Origin: Oscillospiraceae bacterium
GTDB lineage: Bacteria; Bacillota; Clostridia; Oscillospirales; Oscillospiraceae
DNA length: 45,394 bases
NCBI GenBank assembly: GCA_022800215.1
Contig: JAAWPV010000001.1
Coordinates: 1 to 45,394 of the forward strand
Reading direction: 5' to 3'
The notes beneath the pieces were generated by a model. It did not search any database. It was not told where the DNA came from and saw only the letters and a program-made list of their open reading frames with translations. The translations under genes and the position numbers were made by a program. Shown here piece by piece: positions 23,238 through 31,494 of this stretch (position 1 is the stretch's first letter; every line of letters begins with the position of its first letter).

Positions 23238-25203
23238 GAAATTCTATATCACCACCCCCATCTACTACCCCTCGGACAAACTTCATATCGGCCACACCTA
23301 CTGCACCGTGGCTACCGACGCCATCGCCCGTTATAAGCGGCTCCAGGGCTACGACGTCATGTTCCTCACCGGCACCGACGAACACGGTCAAAAGATCGAG
23401 GACAAGGCCAAAGAGGCGGGCGTTACCCCCAAAGAGTTCGTGGACAATATCGTAGAGGGGTCCCGGGGCGTGAAGGACCTGTGGAAGCTGATGAACATCT
23501 CCAACGACCGCTTCATCCGCACCACCGACGACTACCATGTCTCCGCCGTCCAGAAGATCTTCCGGGCCATGTACGAAAAGGGGGACATTTACAAGGGCTC
23601 CTACAAGGGAAAATACTGCAAGCCCTGTGAGTCCTTCTGGACCGAGTCCCAGCTGGTGGACGGCAAGTGTCCCGACTGCGGCCGGGAGGTCGTCGATGCC
23701 GAGGAGGAGGCTTACTTCTTCCGGGCCTCCAAGTACGCCGACCGGGTCCGGGACCTGCTGGTGAACACCGATTTCCTGGAGCCCCGAAGCCGGGTCAATG
23801 AGATGGTGAACAACTTCATCGACTGCGAGGGAGGGCTTCAGGACCTGTGCGTGTCCCGGACCAGCTTCACCTGGGGGGTCCCTGTGGACTTTGACCCGGG
23901 CCACGTGGTCTATGTGTGGCTGGACGCCCTCTTCAACTACATGACCGCCCTGGGCTATCAAAACGACAAGTATGGCGATGTGGAGAAGTTCTGGCCTGCC
24001 GACGTCCACTTTGTGGGCAAGGAGATCGTCCGGTTCCACGCCATCTACTGGCCTGCCTTCCTCATGAGCATGGACCTGCCCCTTCCCAAGAAGGTCTACG
24101 GCCATGGCTGGCTTTTGCTGGACGGGGGCAAAATGAGCAAGAGCAAGGGCAACGTGGTGGATCCCTACATCCTGGCGGAGAAGTTCGGGGTGGACGCCCT
24201 GCGGTTTTTCCTGCTGCGGACCTTCCCCTTCGGCTCCGACGGCAACTTCTCCAACGAGGCCCTCATTCAGACCATCAACGTGGACCTGGCCAACGACCTG
24301 GGCAACCTGGTGAGCCGGACCACTGCCATGGTGGAGAAGTACTTTGGCGGCACCCTGCCCCTGGAGCAGGCCGGGGACGAGGCCATGGACGGGGAGCTGC
24401 TGGCGATGGCGTCCTCCCTCCGGGACCGGTATGAGGAGCAGATGGAGGCCTACCAGTTCCAGAACGCGCTGGAGGCCGTCTTTAAGGTCATCCAGCGGGC
24501 CAACAAGTATATCGACGAGAACGCCCCCTGGGCCCTGGCAAAGGACATGGAGCAGAACGGCTCCCGGCTGGGGCGGGTCCTCTACAACCTGCTGGAGACC
24601 ACCCGGATCTGCGGCGTCCTCCTGACCCCCTTTATGCCCGAGAGTATGGAGAGGCTCTTTGCCCAAGTGGGCGCCGGTAAGGCCGCCCAGACCTGGGACA
24701 GTGCCGCTGTCTGGGGTGTTCTGCCGGAGAATGTCACTGTCACCAAGGGGGACAACCTCTTCCCCCGCATCGACACGGAGAAGGCCATCGCCGAGCTGGA
24801 GGAAGCCGCCGAGGTTGCCAGAAAGGCCGCCCTGCCCGACATTGAGATCGAGCCTCAAACCGAGGAGAAGGTAGACTTTGAGACCTTCTGCAAGAGTGAT
24901 TTCCGGGCGGTGAAGGTGAAGGCCTGTGAGGCGGTGAAGAAGAGCGATAAGCTCCTCCGCTTCACCCTGGACGACGGCACGGGAGTGGACCGGCAGATCC
25001 TCTCGGGCATCCATAAATGGTATGAGCCACAGGACCTGGTGGGCAAGACCCTCATTGCCATTGTCAACCTGCCCCCCCGGAAAATGATGGGCCTGGAGAG
25101 CTGCGGGATGCTCATTTCCGCCACCCACACGGAGAAGGGGGAGGAGCAGCTCCACCTTCTTATGGTGGACGACGCCATCCCCGCTGGGGCCAAGCTGTGC
25201 TAA
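23230..25203 (+). CDS. metG: Methionyl-tRNA synthetase
   Basis: A 657-residue class I synthetase that charges tRNA-Met. HIGH is residues 19-22 (DKLHIGHTY), KMSKS 301-305 (GGKMSKSKGN). The knuckle in the connective peptide has Cys130, Cys133, Cys147 and Cys150 (CKPC...CPDC), expected to bind one zinc. The anticodon-binding domain is about 390-520. The C-terminal Trbp111-like tRNA-binding domain (about 550-657: DFRAVKVKACEAV, LSGIHKWYEPQDLVGKT, PPRKMMGLESCGMLISA) supports dimerisation. The length is usual for the clostridial form. It starts inside the stop region of the membrane protein gene and ends just before a GTTTACATAA motif and a strong terminator. No T-box leader is visible upstream, so regulation of that type is unlikely here. 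Confidence 0.97.
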   Translation: MPEKFYITTPIYYPSDKLHIGHTYCTVATDAIARYKRLQGYDVMFLTGTDEHGQKIEDKAKEAGVTPKEFVDNIVEGSRGVKDLWKLMNISNDRFIRTTDDYHVSAVQKIFRAMYEKGDIYKGSYKGKYCKPCESFWTESQLVDGKCPDCGREVVDAEEEAYFFRASKYADRVRDLLVNTDFLEPRSRVNEMVNNFIDCEGGLQDLCVSRTSFTWGVPVDFDPGHVVYVWLDALFNYMTALGYQNDKYGDVEKFWPADVHFVGKEIVRFHAIYWPAFLMSMDLPLPKKVYGHGWLLLDGGKMSKSKGNVVDPYILAEKFGVDALRFFLLRTFPFGSDGNFSNEALIQTINVDLANDLGNLVSRTTAMVEKYFGGTLPLEQAGDEAMDGELLAMASSLRDRYEEQMEAYQFQNALEAVFKVIQRANKYIDENAPWALAKDMEQNGSRLGRVLYNLLETTRICGVLLTPFMPESMERLFAQVGAGKAAQTWDSAAVWGVLPENVTVTKGDNLFPRIDTEKAIAELEEAAEVARKAALPDIEIEPQTEEKVDFETFCKSDFRAVKVKACEAVKKSDKLLRFTLDDGTGVDRQILSGIHKWYEPQDLVGKTLIAIVNLPPRKMMGLESCGMLISATHTEKGEEQLHLLMVDDAIPAGAKLC

Positions 25204-25213
25204 TTATGTAAAC
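25204..25213 (-). repeat. Dispersed motif GTTTACATAA
   Basis: An exact copy that begins at the base following the metG stop codon, in opposite orientation, directly before the metG terminator. Confidence 0.85.
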
Positions 25214-25217
25214 TTAG

Positions 25218-25247
25218 AAATACAGAGGGCGAAAGCCCTCTGTATTT
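25218..25247 (+). terminator. metG terminator
   Basis: Perfect 13-base arms (AAATACAGAGGGC and complement) with a GAAA tetraloop and a T-run. Confidence 0.9.
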
Positions 25248-25258
25248 TCCTATTTACA

Positions 25259-25313
25259 GTCCCATTTATGGGACACTCCTTCTGATAGAATGGCATCATC
25301 AGAAAGGAGTTGA
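25259..25313 (+). promoter_or_regulatory. Leader hairpins, the second masking the ribosome binding site of the small ORF
   Basis: First a perfect hairpin GTCCCAT-TT-ATGGGAC (25259-25274). Then ACTCCTTCTGAT (25275-25286) is complementary, apart from one bulged base, to ATCAGAAAGGAGT (25298-25310), which contains the AAGGAG of the next gene. The loop starts a seven-codon frame (ATG at 25290, TGA at 25311-25313) that crosses the masked site. The pairing is seen directly; translational control is inference. Confidence 0.55.
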
Positions 25314-25319
25314 CCCCAA

Positions 25320-25448
25320 ATGGCAGAACAGTTTGAAGTGAGATATGTGCAGGGGCACGTGGAGGTCTATGACGGCGCGGGGCGGTTCTGTTTCTCTGCC
25401 GATACCTACGGCGAAGCCCAGAGCGAGCTTCGGGACATGGCGGCCTGA
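25320..25448 (+). CDS. Small protein of 42 residues, unknown function
   Basis: The frame begins MAEQFEVRYVQGHVEVYDGA and ends with AQSELRDMAA; AAAGGAG lies ten bases upstream. The protein is acidic and looks like a short beta hairpin (FEVRYVQGHVEVYDG, RFCFSADTY) followed by a helix. No family is recognised. It has its own leader with two hairpins and is closed by a hairpin terminator, so it is a free-standing transcription unit. Good ribosome binding site, codon use like its neighbours and a terminator support it as a real gene; it could also be a fragment of a mobile-element cargo set. Confidence 0.65.
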   Translation: MAEQFEVRYVQGHVEVYDGAGRFCFSADTYGEAQSELRDMAA

Positions 25449-25463
25449 GCCTCCACCCAAGAA

Positions 25464-25496
25464 AAAGGGACGGAAGTGTACAACTTCCGCCCCTTT
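25464..25496 (+). terminator. Terminator after the small ORF
   Basis: Fourteen-base arms with one mismatch (AAAGGGACGGAAGT / ACTTCCGCCCCTTT) and a five-base loop, 15 bases after the stop codon. Confidence 0.7.
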
Positions 25497-25581
25497 CTTA
25501 CATTTACATTACATTTTTGAGATAGATGTACGGAAACGTGCCACGGAGCGGAGTGCCGCCGGTATCAATGGAGGGACTTTT

Positions 25582-26844
25582 TCACCCCTCCACGTCCACT
25601 ATCCGCACATACCGCCGCAAGGGATACTCGCCGTCGTGTCCCTCCCCGGGGAAGGTGTCGGACATGGACCCCGCCCGGGTGATCCGGGTGAGGCCTGCCC
25701 GGGCCAGCAGCCCGGTAAGTTCCTCCCGGTCCTCCGGCGCACAGAGGAGCCCGGCGGTCTGGAGCCGGCCTTTCTGGCGGCGGAGAGCGCCCATCAGGTC
25801 CCTCCGGGGCAGCAGCTTCACCAGCACGTTTCCCTCCATGGGGGACAGCTCCAGCTCCCCATGGGGCCGGAAGGTCACCGAGCAGCCCCGGCCGGGAAAG
25901 TGGACCTCCCCCTCCGTCCTGCCCTCCACGATCCGCTCCAGAAGGGCGGTGTGGCCCGAGAGGGAGGCTCCTGCCCCGGCCCAGGGACCGGGCCGCTCTT
26001 CGGCGGCCTTTTCCAAATAGGGAAGGAATATGCGGCAGAAGGAAAGGGCCTCCTCCCGGTTATCGCTGTCCAGAAAAATGACCTGGCAGGAGGAGCAAAG
26101 CCGCTGATTGGTCCCGATGATGTGCCGGGCCAGGGCGGAGAGCTCCCCCTCCACATCTTCATAGCCCGCCACATAGGCAAAGCCCAGCCGGTGGCCCCAC
26201 TCCATAAGCTTGCACCCCGCCGGGGCCATGGCCCGGAGGCTTTGGATGGCACTGTCGCCGCCCCAGGTGACGATACCGTCCGCCAGGGAAGCCAAAAGTT
26301 TTATGTCAACCACTTCTTTGGAGGGCAGGTCGAAGGCACAGAGGTAGGGGGCCAGCCGGGGTTCCTGTTCCACCAGCAGGGAGAAAGCGGCCAGGGAAAG
26401 GCCCTTGTCCCCGTGGGGCAGCTTCACCAGGTTCACATTGCCGGTGAGAAGCCCCTCCAGGGCGCTGTAAACGGGCAGGCCGGGCATGTTGCCTGCCGCC
26501 ACATGGAGGAGGGTGCCCAGAGGCAGCACCCGGGCGGCAGTGCGGCCGTGGGTTTGGGCAGCGAAGGGCGCTCCTCCCAGCTCGGTGCGGAGCTTTTGTT
26601 CCAAGGTCTCCCGGCGGAGCATGGGCAGCAGCTCCGCCAGCGTTGCCCCGGCGGGGAGGTACCGGGCCAGCAGGGCGTCAAATTCTCCGCCCGCCAGCCG
26701 CCGGCCCAGGGCATCTACCGCGGCGATGACCGTTTCGGACTCCAAAGGCGGGCCCATGCGGGTGGCGTTGATGGCCTTTTCCAACCCGGTGAGGACCTTT
26801 TTCCGCTCCGAATCGGGAAGCAGCTTGCCGTTTGCGAAGATCAT
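25582..26844 (-). CDS. LuxC-type acyl-CoA/acyl-protein reductase
   Basis: A 420-residue enzyme of the LuxC family (fatty acyl reductase, aldehyde dehydrogenase-like fold). Landmarks are THGRTAARVLPLGTLLHVAA, GNMPGLPVYSALEGLL (cofactor-binding region, GNVPG-like), TWGGDSAIQSLRAM, and the catalytic Cys in NQRLCSSCQVIF (Cys250, matching the CSS of LuxC). It would reduce an acyl group held by its partner to a fatty or other aldehyde with NADPH. The start overlaps the LuxE-like stop as ATGA, showing tight coupling. No luciferase (luxAB) or thioesterase (luxD) genes are present, so light production is not implied. The aldehyde may feed a lipid, a natural product or an electrophilic signal; the product is unknown. 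Confidence 0.88.
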   Translation of the reverse strand: MIFANGKLLPDSERKKVLTGLEKAINATRMGPPLESETVIAAVDALGRRLAGGEFDALLARYLPAGATLAELLPMLRRETLEQKLRTELGGAPFAAQTHGRTAARVLPLGTLLHVAAGNMPGLPVYSALEGLLTGNVNLVKLPHGDKGLSLAAFSLLVEQEPRLAPYLCAFDLPSKEVVDIKLLASLADGIVTWGGDSAIQSLRAMAPAGCKLMEWGHRLGFAYVAGYEDVEGELSALARHIIGTNQRLCSSCQVIFLDSDNREEALSFCRIFLPYLEKAAEERPGPWAGAGASLSGHTALLERIVEGRTEGEVHFPGRGCSVTFRPHGELELSPMEGNVLVKLLPRRDLMGALRRQKGRLQTAGLLCAPEDREELTGLLARAGLTRITRAGSMSDTFPGEGHDGEYPLRRYVRIVDVEG

Positions 26845-27989
26845 TGCGTCTTCCCTCCTTCTATGCCGAAACCCTCATCGCCGCCCAAAAGCTCAGCGGC
26901 CCCGGCGGCGCAGGTCTGGATGTCCGTCATGCCCACCCGGCCCAGAATGGTGAGGTAGGGGCTTTGGATGCCGCAGCCGCAGTCGGCGCCGGGGGTGAGA
27001 TAGCCCAGGTCGTCGGTCATGACGCTTAGGGTGGGGGTGGCGGTCATAAGGGGGGAAATGAGGTTGATAAGGCCCACCTGCCCCATGGGCAAGGGGTCCA
27101 GGGTGTCCGGGTCCCGGATGATGACCCGCCCGTAGATGGGGATGTGGAAGTGGTGCTTTTGGCAGACATTGTAGAAAACCGGGTGCTCCACCGCCCCGAA
27201 AAGCTCGTTGATATTTTCCCGGGGAATGCCCAGCACCTTTTCCACCAGGGCGTAGAGGGTCCCTTTGTCCACCTCCTGGGCGTAGTGCTGCTTCCAGCCC
27301 CCCGCCAAAATAATGCGGGAGCCTTTGGGAAGAGAGACTTTGAGGCCCAATTCCTCCATCCGCTGAAGGCCGAACCAGAGGTAGGAGGGAAAACCGATGA
27401 CTCTTGTGGGGAACCGGGAGCTTTCCAGCCGTTTCAGGGCCTTGGCGATGGAGTCCAGATCGGGGACGTAGGCCCCGTCCACCATGTTGAGGGCGTAGGT
27501 CCGGCTGAGAGGCGGGGAGAAGTGGGTGAGGCCGAACATGGTCCGGGTGACCCCGGTGTGGTTTGCTTTGTTGGGCTTGTAGCCCAGGATGACGCAGTGG
27601 GCGGGCACCGGGGAGGCCAGGCGGTGGTAAAGTCCCAGCCGCACCACCATGGGGGCCTCCGCCAGGATGGAGCCCCAGTCAAACCCGATTTGGCTGAATT
27701 TTCCGCTGGTGCCTGAGGAGGTGACCTTCATGGCCATGCGCCACTGGGGCATGGAGAAAAGGGCCTTGCGCTTGAAAAAGAGGGTGGGGATGACGGGAAT
27801 TTTGGCAAGGTCCTCCATGGTGCGAAGCTGGTCAGGGGAAAAGTTCAGATGCCGGCAGATGGCGGCATAGCCGGGGCAGTGCCTGATGTGGTAGGCGGCA
27901 TTGTCCCGGCAAGCACGGAGAAAGGCTTCGTCAGACCGGGGCAGGTCGTAGGGCTTACCCTTCCAGAACAGCCGTTGGCGGGAGAGCAT
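26841..27989 (-). CDS. LuxE/PaaK-family acyl-protein synthetase
   Basis: A 382-residue adenylating enzyme of the LuxE/PaaK branch of the ANL superfamily. The phosphate-binding loop is SSGTSGKFSQ (91-96); RIILAGGWKQHYAQ and NELFGAVEHPVFYNVC are the mid-domain motifs, and IYGRVIIRDPDTLDPLPMGQVGLINL precedes a Cys-rich C-terminus (GADCGCGIQSPYLTILGRVG, later DIQTCAAG) where LuxE proteins carry the acyl-accepting Cys. It activates a carboxylic acid with ATP and passes it, as a thioester, to the reductase encoded next. AAGGAGG is eight bases before the ATG at 27989. The pair forms an acid reductase module; substrate chain length is not readable. Confidence 0.88.
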   Translation of the reverse strand: MLSRQRLFWKGKPYDLPRSDEAFLRACRDNAAYHIRHCPGYAAICRHLNFSPDQLRTMEDLAKIPVIPTLFFKRKALFSMPQWRMAMKVTSSGTSGKFSQIGFDWGSILAEAPMVVRLGLYHRLASPVPAHCVILGYKPNKANHTGVTRTMFGLTHFSPPLSRTYALNMVDGAYVPDLDSIAKALKRLESSRFPTRVIGFPSYLWFGLQRMEELGLKVSLPKGSRIILAGGWKQHYAQEVDKGTLYALVEKVLGIPRENINELFGAVEHPVFYNVCQKHHFHIPIYGRVIIRDPDTLDPLPMGQVGLINLISPLMTATPTLSVMTDDLGYLTPGADCGCGIQSPYLTILGRVGMTDIQTCAAGAAELLGGDEGFGIEGGKTQ

Positions 27990-28051
27990 GGCAGCCACCT
28001 CCTTGTGCCCCTGCAAAAACGGCGCCCATCGCAGAGACATCATACTTGATG

Positions 28052-28061
28052 GTTTACATAA
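28052..28061 (+). repeat. Dispersed motif GTTTACATAA
   Basis: An exact copy in the gap between the aminopeptidase stop (28068) and the LuxE-like gene, in opposite orientation to both. Confidence 0.85.
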
Positions 28062-28067
28062 AAAAGA

Positions 28068-29309
28068 TCAGGCGAACTCCTCCGCCCAGTCGCCGTTCAC
28101 GAAGATGGGCACCTCGGTGCCGTCCTTCATGATGCCGGTGACGTTCATGTCAGCAGTGCCGATCATGAAGTCGCAGTGGGTGGCGGATACGTTCAGCTTA
28201 TGGGCGAGAAGCTCCTCCTCCTTCATGTCGCTGGCCCCCGCCACGCAGAAGGGGTAGCACCGGCCCAGGGCCAGATGGCAGGCGGCGTTCTCGTCAAAGA
28301 GGACGGAGTAGAAGAGAAGGCCCATCTGGGAGATAGGGGAGCTCTTGGGCACCAGGGCGGCTTCGCCCAGGTAGCAGGAGTTTTCGTCGGTTTCGATGAT
28401 GTGGCTGAGCTGTTCCTTGCCGGACTTTGCGTCCCACTCCACCGCCCTGCCGTTTTCAAACCGGATCCAGAAGTCCTCAATAAGGCTGCCCCGGTGACTC
28501 AGGGGCAGGGAGGAGTGAACGACGCCCTCCGTCCGGGTCCGGTCGGGGGAGGTGAAAATTTCCTCGGTGGGGATGTTGGGGTAATAGTAGACCCCCTCCT
28601 CGTTCTCAATGCCGCCGCCCCACCAGCAGTGTCCGGGCAGCAGGCCCACGGTCAGGTCGGTGCCGTTGGAAGCGGTGTAGCGGACTGCGTCAAACTGCTT
28701 CTCGGTGAGCCGGGTCGTCCGGCGGCGGAAGTTTTCGGTGTGGTCCGCCCAGGCCTGGGCGGGGTCGGGACCGTCGGCCCGGGCCACCTTCAAAATGGCC
28801 TCCCACAGCTTGTCCACCGCCTCCTCCTCGGGTAGGTCGGGAAACACCTTCTTGGCCCAGGCGGGGGTGGCGATGCCGCAGCCGCAGCGGGTGGATTTTC
28901 CCTTGCCAAGTCCGGCGCTGTACTTGGGGCACTCCCGTCGGGTGGCCTTCTGCTTGGCGGTGAGGCGCTTGGGGTCCACCCCCTCCATGCCGCCGAACAT
29001 ACCGCCGCCCAGCCGCAGGACGGCGGCGCCCTTCTCGGCGGCGGTTTCCAGCATGGTCTTTTCCCAGGCGGGAATGGTCTCGAAAAGCTCGTCCGCACCA
29101 TGGATGAGCCGCTGACGGTCGATCTCCGGGTCACTCCACTGCACCGTCACATCCTTGGCTCCCAGCTCCCAGGCGGCCTCCACCGCCAGACGAACAAAGG
29201 GGGCGCAGTCCACCTGGGCGGAAATCAGGATCTCCTGGCCGGGCTGAAAGGAACAGCCGGTCCCCACCAACAGTTTGGCGTACTTGTAAAGGCGTTCTTT
29301 TTCTATCAT
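28068..29309 (-). CDS. M29-family aminopeptidase (AmpS/PepS type)
   Basis: A 413-residue cytoplasmic metallo-aminopeptidase of family M29. The N-terminus (LYKYAKLLVGTGCSFQPGQEILI) is the family opening. Metal and catalytic ligands of the family fit NIPTEEIFTSPDR (Glu), the Glu in ENSCYLGEAALVP, CHLALGRCYPF (His, Tyr region) and SATHCDFMIGTADM (His, Asp). The length is typical. It removes N-terminal residues from short peptides, two metals per subunit, as a dimer. It lies 78 bases upstream of the LuxE-like gene in the same direction; they may share a message, but functions are probably unrelated. AAAGGAAG precedes the ATG. Confidence 0.92.
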   Translation of the reverse strand: MIEKERLYKYAKLLVGTGCSFQPGQEILISAQVDCAPFVRLAVEAAWELGAKDVTVQWSDPEIDRQRLIHGADELFETIPAWEKTMLETAAEKGAAVLRLGGGMFGGMEGVDPKRLTAKQKATRRECPKYSAGLGKGKSTRCGCGIATPAWAKKVFPDLPEEEAVDKLWEAILKVARADGPDPAQAWADHTENFRRRTTRLTEKQFDAVRYTASNGTDLTVGLLPGHCWWGGGIENEEGVYYYPNIPTEEIFTSPDRTRTEGVVHSSLPLSHRGSLIEDFWIRFENGRAVEWDAKSGKEQLSHIIETDENSCYLGEAALVPKSSPISQMGLLFYSVLFDENAACHLALGRCYPFCVAGASDMKEEELLAHKLNVSATHCDFMIGTADMNVTGIMKDGTEVPIFVNGDWAEEFA

Positions 29310-29337
29310 CGGTTATCTTCCTTTCACTTGTAAATAA

Positions 29338-29405
29338 TCCCACTTGTGGGAACTTGACCCTTTGTGATATACTATATTTTGAAATGATATGCACGGCTGT
29401 GCATA
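29338..29405 (+). promoter_or_regulatory. Divergent intergenic region with two palindromes
   Basis: TCCCAC-TT-GTGGGA (29338-29351) and TATGCAC-GGCT-GTGCATA (29388-29405) are both perfect inverted repeats between the divergent aminopeptidase and topoisomerase B genes. The half-site TATGCAC also occurs in the ABC importer promoter region (7407-7413). A TTGACC is present at 29355, but no -10 at proper distance could be fixed. Operators are inferred. Confidence 0.4.
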
Positions 29406-29433
29406 ACACTATTATAACAGTGAGGGAACAGAA

Positions 29434-31422
29434 ATGGCAAGTCAAAAAACACAATATGATAATACCTCTATCTCCTCTCTGAAAGGCGCCGACCGGGTCC
29501 GGAAACGCCCCGGCGTCATTTTTGGCTCCGATGGGCTGGACGGATGTCAGCACGCTGTCTTTGAGATCCTCTCCAACGCCATTGACGAGGCCAAGGAGGG
29601 CCACGGCAGCCTCATCACTGTAAAACGGTTCCTGGACAAGTCCATCGAGGTGGCCGACCAGGGCCGGGGCTGTCCGGTGGACTGGAACGAGAAGGAGCAG
29701 AAGTACAACTGGGAGCTGGTTTTCTGCGAGCTCTACGCCGGCGGCAAGTACGACGCGGGGGGGGACAACTATGAATACTCCCTGGGTCTCAACGGCCTTG
29801 GCTCCTGCGCCACCCAGTACGCCAGCGAGTATTTTGACGCCACCGTCTGGCGGGACGGCTTCAAATACACCCTCCACTTTGAGAAGGGCGAGAACGTGGG
29901 CGGACTTCAGAAGGAGCCCACCGACAAGGGCAAAAAGACAGGCTCCACCTTCCGCTGGCGGCCCGACCTGGAGGTTTTTACCGACATCGACATCCCCGCC
30001 GAATACTACCTGGACGTGATGAAACGTCAGGCGGTGGTCAACGCCGGGGTCACGTTCCGCTTTTTGAATGAGACGGAGCCCGGCAAGTTCGAGACCACCG
30101 ATTTCCTCTACGAAAACGGCATTCAGGACTACGTGAAGGAGCTGGCGGGGGAAAATTCCCTGACCCAGCCTGTATTCTGGCAGACCGAGCGGCGTGGCCG
30201 GGACCGGGAGGACAAGCCCGAGTATAAGGTGAAGCTCTCCGTCTCCCTCTGCTTTTCCAACACGGTACAGATCATTGAGCACTACCACAATTCCTCCTGG
30301 CTGGAGCACGGCGGCGCGCCGGAAAAGGCCACCCGCTCGGCCCTGGTGGCCGCCATCGACGGCTATTTGAAGGGTCAGGGCAAGTATCAGAAGAGCGAGA
30401 GCAAGGTGACCTGGCAGGACGTGGAGGACTGCCTTGTGATGGTGAGCAACAACTTCTCCACCCAGACTTCCTATGAGAACCAGACCAAGAAGGCAGTCAC
30501 CAACAAGTTCGTCCAGGACGCCATGACGGAGTTTTTGAAGGCCCAGATGGAGGTCTACTTCATCGAAAATCCCTTCGACGCCCAGAAGATCGCCGAGCAG
30601 GTCCTCATCAACAAGCGGAGCCGGGAATCCGCCGAGAAGGCCCGGCTCAACATCAAGAAAAAGCTCACCGGCACATTGGACCTTGCCAACCGGGTCCAGA
30701 AGTTCGTGGACTGCCGGAGCAAGGACCCGGAGAAGCGGGAGCTCTACATCGTGGAGGGCGACTCGGCCATGGGCGCCGTCAAGCTCTCCCGGGACGGGGA
30801 CTTCCAGGGCATCATGCCCGTCCGGGGCAAGATTTTGAACTGCCTCAAGGCCGACTATGCCCGCATCTTCAAGTCGGAGATCATCACCGACCTCATGAAG
30901 GTCCTGGGCTGCGGGGTGGAGGTCAATGACAAGCGGGCCAAGGACCTGCCCGCCTTCGACCTGATGAACCTTCGTTGGAACAAGGTGGTCATCTGCACCG
31001 ACGCCGACGTGGACGGCTACCAGATCCGCACCCTCATTTTGACCATGCTCTACCGCCTGACCCCCACCCTCATCCAGCGGGGCTACGTGTATATCGCCGA
31101 ATCTCCCCTTTATGAGATCACCTACAAGGAAAAGACTTGGTTCGCGTACTCCAACAAGGAGAAGGACGATATCGTCAAGGAGATTGGCACAGACAAGAAG
31201 GTCAACATCCAGCGCTCCAAGGGCTTGGGTGAGAACGAGCCCGAGATGATGTGGCTCACCACCATGAACCCGGAGACCCGGCGGCTCATCAAGGTCATGC
31301 CCGAGGACGCGGAGCGCACCGCCGCCATGTTCGACCTTCTGGAGGGAGACAATCTCCAGGGCCGGAAGGACCACATCGCGGAGAACGGCTATAAGTTCCT
31401 GGAGCTTGCGGATATTTCCTAA
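29434..31422 (+). CDS. Type IIA DNA topoisomerase subunit B (ParE-like)
   Basis: A 662-residue GHKL ATPase subunit. Markers: ATPase KRPGVIFGSDGLDGCQHAVF, NAIDEAKEG (Asn/Glu box), GLNGLGSCATQYAS (ATP lid), the transducer SLCFSNTVQIIEHYHNSSWLE, and the TOPRIM with EGDSAMGAVKLSRD and CTDADVDGYQIRTL (metal-binding Asp). The usual EGDSAGGSAK reads EGDSAMGAVK here, and the body is divergent from housekeeping GyrB, so it is likely a second (topoisomerase IV-like or clostridial paralogous) enzyme. The matching A subunit starts at 37161; three secreted-protein genes lie between them. It should cooperate with that subunit to pass DNA strands with ATP. A perfect palindrome follows the stop. Confidence 0.92.
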   Translation: MASQKTQYDNTSISSLKGADRVRKRPGVIFGSDGLDGCQHAVFEILSNAIDEAKEGHGSLITVKRFLDKSIEVADQGRGCPVDWNEKEQKYNWELVFCELYAGGKYDAGGDNYEYSLGLNGLGSCATQYASEYFDATVWRDGFKYTLHFEKGENVGGLQKEPTDKGKKTGSTFRWRPDLEVFTDIDIPAEYYLDVMKRQAVVNAGVTFRFLNETEPGKFETTDFLYENGIQDYVKELAGENSLTQPVFWQTERRGRDREDKPEYKVKLSVSLCFSNTVQIIEHYHNSSWLEHGGAPEKATRSALVAAIDGYLKGQGKYQKSESKVTWQDVEDCLVMVSNNFSTQTSYENQTKKAVTNKFVQDAMTEFLKAQMEVYFIENPFDAQKIAEQVLINKRSRESAEKARLNIKKKLTGTLDLANRVQKFVDCRSKDPEKRELYIVEGDSAMGAVKLSRDGDFQGIMPVRGKILNCLKADYARIFKSEIITDLMKVLGCGVEVNDKRAKDLPAFDLMNLRWNKVVICTDADVDGYQIRTLILTMLYRLTPTLIQRGYVYIAESPLYEITYKEKTWFAYSNKEKDDIVKEIGTDKKVNIQRSKGLGENEPEMMWLTTMNPETRRLIKVMPEDAERTAAMFDLLEGDNLQGRKDHIAENGYKFLELADIS

Positions 31423-31430
31423 GGACCAAC

Positions 31431-31450
31431 TCCCGGCATATATGCCGGGA
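31431..31450. repeat. Perfect 20-bp palindrome after the topoisomerase B gene
   Basis: TCCCGGCATA and its exact complement form a 20-bp palindrome eight bases after the stop codon; no T-run follows. It may process, stabilise or partly terminate the message before the first stalk-protein gene. Confidence 0.6.
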
Positions 31451-31494
31451 TGAAGGATATGAAGTTTGTATCAATAAAAAAGGAGGGCATTTTC

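Noticed and set aside
25582-27989. Bioluminescence locus suggested by the luxC/luxE pair
   Set aside because: No luxA, luxB or luxD homologue in the window, and the host looks anaerobic; only the acid reductase activity is supported.
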